This document shows positions 1 through 6,377 of a DNA stretch of 6,932 bases, one piece after another. The notes beneath the pieces are model-generated. The model was not told where the DNA came from. It did no database searches and was given only the letters and a program-made list of their open reading frames with translations. The DNA is taken from the NCBI GenBank assembly GCA_023387775.1, contig JAEWHN010000101.1, forward strand, positions 1 to 6,932, read 5' to 3'. The stretch is from Pseudomonadota bacterium. GTDB lineage: Bacteria > Pseudomonadota > Alphaproteobacteria > Rhizobiales > Rhizobiaceae. Numbering within the stretch: the first letter of the stretch is position 1; each line of letters begins with the position of its first letter. The position numbers and the translations under genes were made by a program.

Positions 1-818
1 TCATGTCGGGCGGTGTCATCCGCTCGCTGCAGGCCGAGCCCGACGACGGCTTCATCCCGGCGCTGGAGCGCGGCATGCGCCACTCCATCCCCAAGCCGCT
101 GGCTCTGATCCTCAACTACCCGTCGAACCCGACGGCGCTCGTCGCCTCGCTCGACTTCTACAAGGACGTGGTCGCCTTCGCCCGCAAGCACGAGATCATC
201 ATCCTTTCCGACCTCGCCTATGCGGAGATCTATTTCGACGACGCGCCGCCGCCATCGGTGCTGCAGGTGCCGGGCGCGATGGACGTGACTGTGGAGTTCA
301 CCTCCATGTCGAAGACGTTCTCCATGCCGGGCTGGCGCATGGGCTTTGCCGTGGGCAATGAACGCCTGATAGCGGCGCTGACGCGGGTGAAATCCTATCT
401 GGACTACGGTGCCTTCACGCCAATCCAGGTGGCGGCGACAGCGGCTCTCAATGGCGACGGCTCCGACATTGAGGAAGTGCGCGACGTCTATCACAAGCGT
501 CGCGATGTCATGGTGGACGCATTCGGCCGCGCCGGTTGGAACATTCCGGCCCCGGCCGCGACGATGTTCGCCTGGGCGCCGATCCCCGAGCAGTTCCGGC
601 ATCTCGGTTCGCTCGAATTTTCCAAGCTTCTGATCGAGAAGGCGGATGTGGCCGTTGCGCCGGGCATCGGTTTCGGCGAATACGGTGACGACCACGTGCG
701 CATCGCGCTGGTCGAAAACGAGCACCGCATCCGCCAGGCGGCGCGCAACATCAAGCGCTTCCTCTCGTCGGATGGCGACAAACCGGACAATGTGGTGCCC
801 CTCGCGGCGCAGCGCTGA
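1..818 (+). CDS. alaC: AlaC-type class I/II aminotransferase (glutamate-pyruvate transaminase family), 3' part
   Basis: This is a PLP-dependent fold-type I aminotransferase cut by the left edge of the window. The reading frame starts at base 3. The first visible ATG is probably internal, because the protein begins in mid-domain and only 271 residues are visible, while the family has about 400. In visible numbering, SNPTA (41-45) is the cofactor-loop motif, D70 in LSDLAYAEIYFD is the expected partner of the PLP ring nitrogen, and K104 in SMSKTFSMPGWR is the PLP Schiff-base lysine. R233 in DDHVRIALVEN is the expected carboxylate-binding arginine. The segments VPGA-DVTVEF, KSYLDYGAFTP and PGIGFGEYGDDHVR closely match what I remember of E. 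coli AlaC (YfdZ), which makes alanine from pyruvate with glutamate. Such proteins are often labelled LL-diaminopimelate aminotransferase; the AlaC resemblance makes that less likely here, but substrate cannot be proved from sequence. hom follows after 47 bases, suggesting one amino-acid transcription unit. Confidence 0.87.
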   Translation, partial: MSGGVIRSLQAEPDDGFIPALERGMRHSIPKPLALILNYPSNPTALVASLDFYKDVVAFARKHEIIILSDLAYAEIYFDDAPPPSVLQVPGAMDVTVEFTSMSKTFSMPGWRMGFAVGNERLIAALTRVKSYLDYGAFTPIQVAATAALNGDGSDIEEVRDVYHKRRDVMVDAFGRAGWNIPAPAATMFAWAPIPEQFRHLGSLEFSKLLIEKADVAVAPGIGFGEYGDDHVRIALVENEHRIRQAARNIKRFLSSDGDKPDNVVPLAAQR

Positions 819-848
819 ACGGATCCCACGAACACTCATCCAACAGCC

Positions 849-854
849 AAGGGG
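849..854 (+). promoter_or_regulatory. Ribosome binding site of hom
   Basis: AAGGGG lies 11 bases before the ATG at 866, at a slightly long but workable spacing. It supports this ATG as the start. The 47-base gap upstream shows no terminator-like hairpin, which fits co-transcription with the aminotransferase gene. Confidence 0.6.
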
Positions 855-865
855 ACACTGCTGGC

Positions 866-2179
866 ATGGCCGAAGCTTTGCGTATTGGAATAGCCGGGCT
901 CGGCACTGTCGGCTCGTCCGTGGTGCGCGTTCTTGGCGAGAAGGCTGCCGAACTCACCCGCCAGTGCGGCCGCGATATCGTGGTGACCGCTGTCTCGGCC
1001 CGCAACAAGTCGCGTGACCGCGGCATCGATCTCGGCACTGCAATCTGGTTCGACGAGCCAGTCGAGTTGGCCAAGAGCGCAGATATCGATGTGTTCGTTG
1101 AACTCATGGGCGGCGAGGACGGCCCGGCACTGGCCTGCGTGAAGGCGGCGCTGGAAGCGGGCAAGCATGTCGTGACTGCCAACAAGGCGCTGCTGTCGAA
1201 GCACGGCGTGGCGCTGGCCGAGATCGCCGAGAGCAAGGGCGTTCTGCTCAACTACGAGGCGGCGGTGGCGGGCGGCATTCCCATCATCAAGACCATGCGC
1301 GAGGCTATGGCCGGCAATACGGTGTCGCGCGTGCTCGGCATCCTAAACGGCACCTGCAACTATATCCTGACCCGCATGGAGGCAGAGGGCCTGTCCTTCG
1401 ACGATTGCTTGAAGGACGCGCAGCGCCTGGGCTACGCCGAAGCCGACCCGACCTTCGACATCGAGGGCCACGACACCGCCCACAAGCTGTCAATCCTGAC
1501 CAGCCTGGCCTTCGGCTGCAAGATCGCGGCCGACAGCATCTACATGGAAGGCATCAGCAACATCAGCCAGGCCGACATTCGCGCTGCCGCCGAGCTCGGC
1601 TACCGCATCAAGCTGCTTGGCGTCGCCCAGCAGACCGAGAGCGGCATCGAACAGCGCGTGCACCCCACCATGGTGCCGACGTCGTCGGTCATCGCGCAGG
1701 TGCACGGCGTGACCAATGCGGTCGCCGTCGAGACCGACATTCTGGGCGAACTGCTGCTGTCTGGCCCCGGCGCCGGCGGCAACGCCACCGCCTCGGCGGT
1801 CGTGGGCGACATTGCCGACATCGCCAAGAGCCGGCCGGGCTTCCAGCACGGCCCGGTCTTCGGCCGTCCGGCCAAGGAACTGAAGCCCTACAAGAAGGCG
1901 CAGATGCGCAGCCATGCCGGCGGCTATTTCATTCGCCTCACCGTGCACGACCGCGTCGGCGTCTTCGCCGCGGTCGCCAAGCGGATGGCCGACAACGACA
2001 TTTCGCTGGAATCGATTGTCCAGCACGGTTCGAGCGCGGAGGTCGAAGGCAGCAAGACTGTCATCCTCGTCACCCACGAAACCACCGAGGCGGCCGTGCG
2101 CAAGGCGGTGGACGGGGTGACCAAGGACGGCCACCTCATCGACAAGCCGCAGGTCATCCGCATCGAGCGCGCCGATTGA
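866..2179 (+). CDS. hom: Homoserine dehydrogenase with C-terminal ACT domain
   Basis: The enzyme reduces L-aspartate 4-semialdehyde to L-homoserine with NAD(P)H, the branch point to threonine, methionine and isoleucine; it is cytoplasmic. The 437-residue protein has the usual length of the monofunctional form, with no aspartokinase domain. An N-terminal Rossmann fold carries GIAGLGTVG (8-16), and TANKALL (104-110) contains the conserved lysine K107. The catalytic domain has GILNGTCNYILTRM (158-171) and the complete family signature from A185 to K207, including E192, D198, D203 and K207. A C-terminal ACT domain spans about 353-430, beginning GGYFIRLTVHDRVGVFA. In this family ACT domains commonly mediate feedback inhibition by threonine, so the same is inferred here. 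The start is supported by AAGGGG upstream and by the fold beginning at once. The gene follows the alaC-type gene closely and ends 34 bases before an intrinsic terminator. Nothing is truncated. Confidence 0.97.
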   Translation: MAEALRIGIAGLGTVGSSVVRVLGEKAAELTRQCGRDIVVTAVSARNKSRDRGIDLGTAIWFDEPVELAKSADIDVFVELMGGEDGPALACVKAALEAGKHVVTANKALLSKHGVALAEIAESKGVLLNYEAAVAGGIPIIKTMREAMAGNTVSRVLGILNGTCNYILTRMEAEGLSFDDCLKDAQRLGYAEADPTFDIEGHDTAHKLSILTSLAFGCKIAADSIYMEGISNISQADIRAAAELGYRIKLLGVAQQTESGIEQRVHPTMVPTSSVIAQVHGVTNAVAVETDILGELLLSGPGAGGNATASAVVGDIADIAKSRPGFQHGPVFGRPAKELKPYKKAQMRSHAGGYFIRLTVHDRVGVFAAVAKRMADNDISLESIVQHGSSAEVEGSKTVILVTHETTEAAVRKAVDGVTKDGHLIDKPQVIRIERAD

Positions 2180-2213
2180 CCGGCCGCCGCGAGGCAACTC
2201 CAGTATGAGTCTG

Positions 2214-2248
2214 AAGCGGCGCGGACCGATGGGGCCGTGCCGCTTTTT
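2214..2248 (+). terminator. Rho-independent terminator after hom
   Basis: The left arm AAGCGGCGCGG (2214-2224) pairs with CCGTGCCGCTT (2235-2245) as an 11-pair stem with a single G-U wobble. The loop has ten bases. A T run extends from 2244 to 2248, partly inside the stem. It lies 34 bases after the hom stop codon and is the best intrinsic terminator seen in the window, so it probably closes the alaC-hom unit and makes glpX independently transcribed. Confidence 0.82.
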
Positions 2249-2314
2249 ACGTTTGGAGTATGCCCCTACGCCGGCTTCTACTCTCTTCGGCCAGGGGCCG
2301 CCTTCGCTGCCCAC

Positions 2315-2332
2315 ACCTTAATCGATTGAGGT
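2315..2332. promoter_or_regulatory. 18-base near-perfect palindrome, candidate operator
   Basis: ACCTTAATCGATTGAGGT is symmetrical in eight of nine base pairs around a central CG; only T2319/G2328 breaks the symmetry. It lies 119 bases before the glpX ATG and beyond the hom terminator, so it belongs to the glpX upstream region. Length and a central CG are typical of operators bound by LacI-family repressors, which often control sugar metabolism. That link is inference, and no regulator gene is in the window. A chance AT-rich palindrome is the alternative. Confidence 0.4.
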
Positions 2333-2334
2333 TT

Positions 2335-2362
2335 CGCCAGGTCGCAACAAGTGCACCTGGCG
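2335..2362 (+). other. Strong bulged hairpin upstream of glpX
   Basis: CGCCAGGT (2335-2342) and ACCTGGCG (2355-2362) are perfect 8-base inverted arms. Inside them, GCA (2344-2346) pairs with TGC (2352-2354) across one bulged C (2343), leaving a five-base loop. No T run follows, so it is not a normal intrinsic terminator. It starts two bases after the 18-base palindrome. It may be a leader RNA structure if transcription starts upstream, or a second protein-binding dyad. Confidence 0.45.
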
Positions 2363-2378
2363 GGTCTTGCCGTTGTCA

Positions 2379-2391
2379 TGTCACTTTGACA
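2379..2391 (+). promoter_or_regulatory. TTGACA -35-like box inside a TGTCA-N3-TGACA dyad
   Basis: TTGACA at 2386-2391 matches the housekeeping -35 consensus and lies about 60 bases before the glpX start. TGTCA (2379-2383) and TGACA (2387-2391) form a perfect 5-base inverted repeat overlapping it, so a bound protein could block this site. At 16-18 bases spacing only poor -10 candidates (around 2408-2414) are present, which weakens the promoter call. Confidence 0.3.
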
Positions 2392-2406
2392 CAAGGGTTC
2401 GGTAAG

Positions 2407-2420
2407 CGCCGATGACGGCG
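2407..2420 (+). other. Small hairpin near the glpX start
   Basis: CGCCG (2407-2411) and CGGCG (2416-2420) pair around the loop ATGA. GGTT (2396-2399) and AACC (2422-2425) could extend the structure beyond an unpaired internal segment. It ends 31 bases before the ATG of glpX and leaves the probable GGGAA ribosome binding site (2438-2442) free. Its role is unknown, and short GC hairpins are common by chance in such DNA. Confidence 0.25.
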
Positions 2421-2451
2421 TAACCATCAGAATTCACGGGAATACTCAGCT

Positions 2452-3432
2452 ATGGCGAAAAGAGACGCAGCCGGCCTCGACCGGATCCTCACCATGGAAC
2501 TCGTGCGCGTGACCGAACGCGCTGCCGTGGCAGCTGCAAGGCTGCGCGGGCGCGGCGACGAGAAGGCGGCCGACCAGGTTGCGGTCGACGCCATGCGCGC
2601 CGAGCTGAACCGCCTCGCCATCAAGGGCACCGTCGTCATCGGCGAGGGCGAGCGCGACGAGGCGCCGATGCTCTATATCGGCGAAGAGGTTGGTCTGGGC
2701 GACGGCCCCGAGGTCGACATCGCGCTCGACCCGCTGGAAGGAACCACCATCTGCGCCAAGAACCTGCCGAACGCGCTGGCGGTCATCGCAATCGCCGAGA
2801 AGGGCAGCCTGCTGTTTGCGCCTGACGTCTACATGGACAAGATCGCGGTCGGCCCCGGCTATGCCGACGGCGTCATCGACATCGACGCGTCGCCGGAAGA
2901 CAACATCCACAGCCTCGCCAAGGCCAAGGGCGTGCCGGTGACCGAAGTCACCGCCTGCATCCTCGACCGCCCGCGCCATGCCAAGCTGATCGACGCCGTG
3001 CGCGGCACCGGTGCTGCCATCCGCCTCATCGGCGACGGCGACGTTGCCGGCGTCATTCACACCACCAACCCGGAAGAGACCGGCATCGACATCTACATGG
3101 GCACCGGCGGTGCGCCGGAAGGCGTGTTGGCTGCTGCTGCGCTGCGCTGCACCGGCGGCCAGATACAGGGGCGCCTGCTGCTCGACACACCGGAAAAGGT
3201 CGCGCGCGCGGCCAAGATGGGCATCTCCGACCCCAACAAGGTCTATCGCACCGAGGAAATGGCCCGCGGCGACGTGCTGTTTGCCGCCACCGGCGTCACC
3301 GACGGCAACATGCTTGCCGGCGTGAAGTTCGGCCGCAACTTCATCACCACCGACACGATCGTGCTGCGCTCTTCCTCGCTCACGGTGCGCTCGATCAAGG
3401 CCCGCCACCAGGATCTGGAGAAGTTCCAGTAA
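2452..3432 (+). CDS. glpX: Class II fructose-1,6-bisphosphatase (GlpX family)
   Basis: The enzyme hydrolyses fructose 1,6-bisphosphate to fructose 6-phosphate in gluconeogenesis; family members need a divalent metal, and some also act on sedoheptulose 1,7-bisphosphate. The 326 residues match the usual length. Landmarks in order are MELVRVTERAA (15-25), the GRGDEKAAD segment (33-41), GTVVIGEGERDEAPMLYIGE (59-78), the metal-site motif DIALDPLEGTT (89-99) with D93 and E96, KPRH-like DRPRHAKLI (172-180), GDGDVAG (194-200), the substrate-site motif GTGGAPEGV (217-225) with E223, and ATGVTDGNML near 279-288. All expected conserved blocks are present. The ATG at 2452 has GGGAA (2438-2442) ten bases ahead and places the first helix near the N-terminus, as in the family. 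The upstream region holds several dyads and the hom terminator, so expression is probably independent and perhaps regulated by carbon source. recJ follows after 98 bases. Confidence 0.96.
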   Translation: MAKRDAAGLDRILTMELVRVTERAAVAAARLRGRGDEKAADQVAVDAMRAELNRLAIKGTVVIGEGERDEAPMLYIGEEVGLGDGPEVDIALDPLEGTTICAKNLPNALAVIAIAEKGSLLFAPDVYMDKIAVGPGYADGVIDIDASPEDNIHSLAKAKGVPVTEVTACILDRPRHAKLIDAVRGTGAAIRLIGDGDVAGVIHTTNPEETGIDIYMGTGGAPEGVLAAAALRCTGGQIQGRLLLDTPEKVARAAKMGISDPNKVYRTEEMARGDVLFAATGVTDGNMLAGVKFGRNFITTDTIVLRSSSLTVRSIKARHQDLEKFQ

Positions 3433-3473
3433 TTCCCCGGGGCACTTTCCACGGCTTCGATGCCGCAGCCTGT

Positions 3474-3501
3474 TTGGCTTTGCCGCGCGATCCCTTATCC
3501 T
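3474..3501 (+). promoter_or_regulatory. Weak possible promoter for recJ
   Basis: TTGGCT (3474-3479) and TATCCT (3496-3501) are separated by 16 bases, 29 bases before the recJ ATG. Both boxes deviate from consensus. The 98-base glpX-recJ gap has no convincing terminator: CCCCGGGG at 3435-3442 has no loop and no T run. Read-through from glpX is therefore equally possible. Confidence 0.2.
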
Positions 3502-3530
3502 GCGCTCAAGGATTGGGGATCGGCTGACGC

Positions 3531-5318
3531 ATGACGACCGAAAAGCGTTTCTTTCTGGGCGTCAGGCGCTCGGCTACCGGGCTTGCCTGGGAGCACAGGC
3601 TCAACGAGCGCCAGGAGATGACGGCGCTCGCCATTGCCCAGGGGCATGGCGTGCCCGACATCGTGGCGCGCGTGCTGGCCGGCCGCGGCGTTGCCGCGGA
3701 CGACACGCAGCGCTTTCTCGACCCGACCATCCGCGACCTCCTGCCGAACCCGGCAACCTTCACCGACATGGAGAAGGCGGCCGAGCGCATCGCCGCGGCG
3801 ATAGTGCGGCGCGAGCGCGTGGCGATATTCGGCGACTATGACGTCGACGGCGCTGCATCCTCGGCGCTGCTGAAGCGCTTCCTGGCGCATTACGGCGTCG
3901 AGGCCGAAATCTACATTCCCGACCGCATCTTCGAAGGCTACGGGCCAAACCCGGATGCCATGCGCGAACTGGTGTCGCGCGGCGCGCGCTTGATCGTCAC
4001 CGTCGACTGCGGCACCAACAGCGCAGCGGCTATCGAGGCCGCACGCGAGGCCGGCGCCGATGTCGTCGTGCTCGATCACCATCAGGTTGGCGGGCCGCTG
4101 CCGGAGGCAGCCGTCGCCATCGTCAATCCAAACCGCGAGGACGATCTGTCGGGGCAGGGGCATCTATGTGCCGCTGGCGTGGTGTTCCTGGCGCTGGTGC
4201 AGACGGCCAAGGTGCTGCGCAATGCACGCCCAGACCTGCCGCAGATCGACCTACTGTCGATGCTCGACCTGGTGGCTCTCGCCACGGTCTGCGACGTTGT
4301 GCCGTTGACCGGCGTCAACCGGGCCTTTGTCGTCAAGGGCCTCATCGCCATCCGCCAGCAGCGCAATGTTGGCCTCGGCGCCCTTGCTCGCGTCTCGCGC
4401 ATTGGCGAGCCGATCAACAGCTTCCACCTGGCCTTCCTCATCGGTCCGCGCATCAATGCCGGCGGGCGCATCGGGGATGCAGCACTCGGCAGCCGTTTGC
4501 TGGCCACCGATGACCCCGTAGAAGCCGGCAAGATTGCCGAGACGCTCGACCGCCTGAACCAGGAACGGCAGGCGATGGAGCAGGAAATGCTGGCCGAGGC
4601 GCGCGCAGAGGCCGATGCGGAACTGCTCGGCGGGCAGGGGCCCGCCGTCATGGTCACCGCCAGCCCGAAATGGCACCCGGGCATCGTCGGCCTGCTGGCT
4701 TCCCGGCTCAAGGACCACGCTCGCCGCCCCGCCTTTGCCATCGCCTTCAATCCCAATGGCGTCGGCACCGGCTCGGGTCGATCCATCCCAGGCTTCGACC
4801 TCGGGCGCCTGGTGCGAGAGGCGCATGAGCGTGGACTGATCGTGAAGGGCGGCGGCCACGCCATGGCAGCCGGCATCACCGTGGAGCGCGAAAAGCTCGG
4901 GGCGCTGCGCGCCTTCTTCGAGGAGCGCGCCGCGTCCGATGTCTTCCGCCTGCAGAGCGAGGAAAGCCTGCCCATCGACGCCGCGCTGGCGGCCGATGGC
5001 GCCACCACGAGCCTGCTCGATACGCTGGAGCGCGCCGGCCCTTTCGGCTCCGGCCATGTCGCGCCGGTCTTCGTGCTGCCGCGCCACAAGTTGGTGGATG
5101 CGCGGCTGGTGGGCACCTCGCACATTCGCGCGGATTTGCGCTCCGACGGCGGCGGCCGCATCCAGGCTATCGCCTTTCGGGCGGCGGACACGGCCTTGGG
5201 TGATTTCCTGTTCAAGAGCCGCGGCGGGACGGTGCATCTCGCCGGCTCGCTGTCCTCAAATTATTGGAACGGCAACAGAAGCGTGCAATTCCGCATCATT
5301 GATGCGGCGCTGGCCTGA
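3531..5318 (+). CDS. recJ: Single-stranded-DNA-specific exonuclease RecJ
   Basis: RecJ degrades single-stranded DNA 5' to 3' in RecF-pathway recombination, mismatch repair and base excision repair. It is a DHH-family phosphoesterase that uses Mn/Mg ions. The 595-residue protein is full length. The DHH domain contains motif I FGDYDVDGAASS (100-111, with D102, D104 and D106), motif II TVDCGTNS (157-164, D159), motif III LDHHQ (181-185) and motif IV ATVCDVVPL (251-259, D255). LIGPRINAGGRIGDA (303-317) is also characteristic. A helical linker around 328-365 leads to the DHHA1 domain, with WHPGIVGLLASRL (381-393), GSGRSIPGFDL (414-424) and GGGHAMAAG (440-448). The region from about 475 fits the C-terminal OB-fold. 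GGGGA at 3515-3519 precedes the ATG by 11 bases; the KRFFLGVRRSATG opening resembles rhizobial RecJ as I recall it. The gene converges with the patatin gene with no intervening base. Confidence 0.97.
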   Translation: MTTEKRFFLGVRRSATGLAWEHRLNERQEMTALAIAQGHGVPDIVARVLAGRGVAADDTQRFLDPTIRDLLPNPATFTDMEKAAERIAAAIVRRERVAIFGDYDVDGAASSALLKRFLAHYGVEAEIYIPDRIFEGYGPNPDAMRELVSRGARLIVTVDCGTNSAAAIEAAREAGADVVVLDHHQVGGPLPEAAVAIVNPNREDDLSGQGHLCAAGVVFLALVQTAKVLRNARPDLPQIDLLSMLDLVALATVCDVVPLTGVNRAFVVKGLIAIRQQRNVGLGALARVSRIGEPINSFHLAFLIGPRINAGGRIGDAALGSRLLATDDPVEAGKIAETLDRLNQERQAMEQEMLAEARAEADAELLGGQGPAVMVTASPKWHPGIVGLLASRLKDHARRPAFAIAFNPNGVGTGSGRSIPGFDLGRLVREAHERGLIVKGGGHAMAAGITVEREKLGALRAFFEERAASDVFRLQSEESLPIDAALAADGATTSLLDTLERAGPFGSGHVAPVFVLPRHKLVDARLVGTSHIRADLRSDGGGRIQAIAFRAADTALGDFLFKSRGGTVHLAGSLSSNYWNGNRSVQFRIIDAALA

Positions 5319-5324
5319 TCAGGC
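5313..5324. repeat. Perfect 12-base palindrome at convergent stop codons
   Basis: GCCTGATCAGGC is a perfect palindrome. Its central TGATCA supplies the TGA of recJ (5316-5318) and, on the other strand, the TGA of the patatin gene (5321-5319). Both genes therefore end with an Ala codon and TGA, and both proteins end Leu-Ala. No T run is nearby, so it does not look like an intrinsic terminator. A six-base inverted repeat, CAGCTC/GAGCTG (5346-5360), lies just inside the patatin gene. Confidence 0.6.
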
Positions 5325-6290
5325 GAGAACGGTCTGCAGCCGCTCCAGCTCACCGAGCTGCGCCTGCGTGGCCTCGTAGCCCAGGCGGATCGCCTCGTCG
5401 GCGCGGTGGAATTCCGCGAGGCCGACATGACCGAGCTTGGGTTGGAGCGAGAGGTCCGGCGGGTCGCCGGCAAGCCGCGCCCGCGAGATGCGGTCCTGGA
5501 TGATGTTGAAGGCTTCCACCATAACGCCGGTGATGCCGAGCCGGCTCTCGCGCGAATAGGCATTGAGCTGGCGGGAGCCGCCGGCGGGCGCGTCTGCCTC
5601 GACCAGAAGTTCGCCGGCGCTGTGCTTGATCACGGCTGCGCGCCCGAACAGGTCGTAATGCAGGTTCACCGCCACCACCAGCCGCTGCTCATAGGCGCGG
5701 CAGACCGACACCGGCACCGGATTGACCAGCGCGCCGTCGACCAGGATGCGCTTGTTGGCCAGCACCGGCTCGAACACGCCGGGCAGGGCGTAAGAGGCGC
5801 GCATGGCGGTGATCAGCGAGCCGCTCGAAAGCCAGATCTCATGGCCGGTGCGGATCTCTGAGGCGACGCAGACGAAGGGTTTCGGCAGGTCCTCGAAGCG
5901 CAGTCCGGAAAGATGCTCCTGCATGCGCGCCGTCAGCTTCATGCCACCCAGCAGCCCGCTGCCGCCAAGGCGGAAGTCGAGCAGCCCGAAGATGCGCCGC
6001 TTGGTCAGGTTGCGGGCGAACTCCTCCAGTTCGTCCAGCTTGCCAGCGAGATAGCAACCGCCGACCAGCGCGCCGATGGAGGTGCCGGCTATCATGTCGA
6101 TCTCGATGCCGGCCTCGTCCAGCGCGCGCAGCACGCCGATATGCGCCCAGCCACGCGCAGCGCCTCCGCCAAGGGCGAGTGAAATTCCGGATTTCTTTGC
6201 GGGTTGTGGGTCGGAAAGTCCGCCCGACGAGGCGGGGCCATTGGCCTCCCTCACATCTGGCCTATTGCGCAGTGACGCCCATTCGAGCAT
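5319..6290 (-). CDS. Patatin-like phospholipase, RssA/NTE-like subfamily
   Basis: This is a predicted serine lipid hydrolase with a Ser-Asp catalytic dyad. Counting from the chosen start, the oxyanion loop is LALGGGAARGWAHIGVL (39-55), the nucleophile elbow is GTSIG (69-73, S71), and the second catalytic residue is D185 in LVDGALVNPVPVSV. RASYALPGVFEPV (164-176) and the late AGDPPDLSLQP (274-284) also match E. coli RssA as remembered, so the fit is along the whole length. The 323 residues are slightly longer than RssA because of a 30-residue Ser/Pro-rich N-terminal extension. No signal peptide or membrane segment is evident, so it is probably cytoplasmic or peripheral; natural substrate is unknown. 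The ATG at 6290 is preferred: GGAG at 6300-6297 lies six bases ahead. The upstream in-frame ATG at 6302 (327 residues) has a GGGGAG directly abutting it, which is too close. It lies downstream of hisI in the same direction, 87 bases away. Confidence 0.9.
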   Translation of the reverse strand: MLEWASLRNRPDVREANGPASSGGLSDPQPAKKSGISLALGGGAARGWAHIGVLRALDEAGIEIDMIAGTSIGALVGGCYLAGKLDELEEFARNLTKRRIFGLLDFRLGGSGLLGGMKLTARMQEHLSGLRFEDLPKPFVCVASEIRTGHEIWLSSGSLITAMRASYALPGVFEPVLANKRILVDGALVNPVPVSVCRAYEQRLVVAVNLHYDLFGRAAVIKHSAGELLVEADAPAGGSRQLNAYSRESRLGITGVMVEAFNIIQDRISRARLAGDPPDLSLQPKLGHVGLAEFHRADEAIRLGYEATQAQLGELERLQTVLA

Positions 6291-6296
6291 CGCAAT

Positions 6297-6300
6297 CTCC
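6297..6300 (-). promoter_or_regulatory. Ribosome binding site deciding the patatin start
   Basis: On the minus strand, GGAG is followed by six bases and then the ATG at 6290, an ideal arrangement. It overlaps the first in-frame ATG (6302-6300) by one base. The only purine-rich alternative, GGGGAG at 6303-6308, touches that upstream ATG directly and would instead sit 12 bases from the ATG at 6290. Confidence 0.5.
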
Positions 6301-6377
6301 ATCTCCCCACGCTGATGCTAAGCGCGGGTCGTATCGAAAGAATGAATCTTCCTTCTCCGGCCGAGAGCCGACGCCTA

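Noticed and set aside
1405..2208. 267-codon plus-strand frame overlapping hom
   Set aside because: It is a +1 type frame inside hom, extremely rich in Arg, and has no motifs. The hom frame carries the family signature and ACT domain.
1490..2314. 274-codon minus-strand frame over the end of hom and the gap
   Set aside because: It begins in the intergenic region, crosses the terminator and mostly mirrors hom; no convincing ribosome binding site or domain is seen.
2205..2321. Possible 38-codon small gene in the hom-glpX gap
   Set aside because: An ATG with GAGG ten bases ahead opens a short frame, but the hom terminator stem lies within it and the peptide shows no helix, membrane segment or known leader pattern.
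2446..3408. 320-codon open frame on the minus strand opposite glpX
   Set aside because: It mirrors a GC-rich coding gene almost end to end. Its translation is a monotonous mix of Gly, Ala, Asp, His, Arg and Val with no recognisable domain, while the plus-strand frame has complete GlpX motifs.
3435..3442. CCCCGGGG just after glpX as a terminator
   Set aside because: The palindrome has no loop and no T run follows, so it cannot act as a normal intrinsic terminator.
4082..5237. Two long minus-strand open frames opposite recJ (377 and 328 codons)
   Set aside because: They overlap each other in different frames and lie opposite an intact RecJ with all catalytic motifs. Such frames arise from GC-rich third positions.
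5406..5861. 151-codon plus-strand frame opposite the patatin gene
   Set aside because: Antisense shadow of a gene with a clear catalytic dyad; its composition is rich in His, Arg, Ala and Gly and has no domain.
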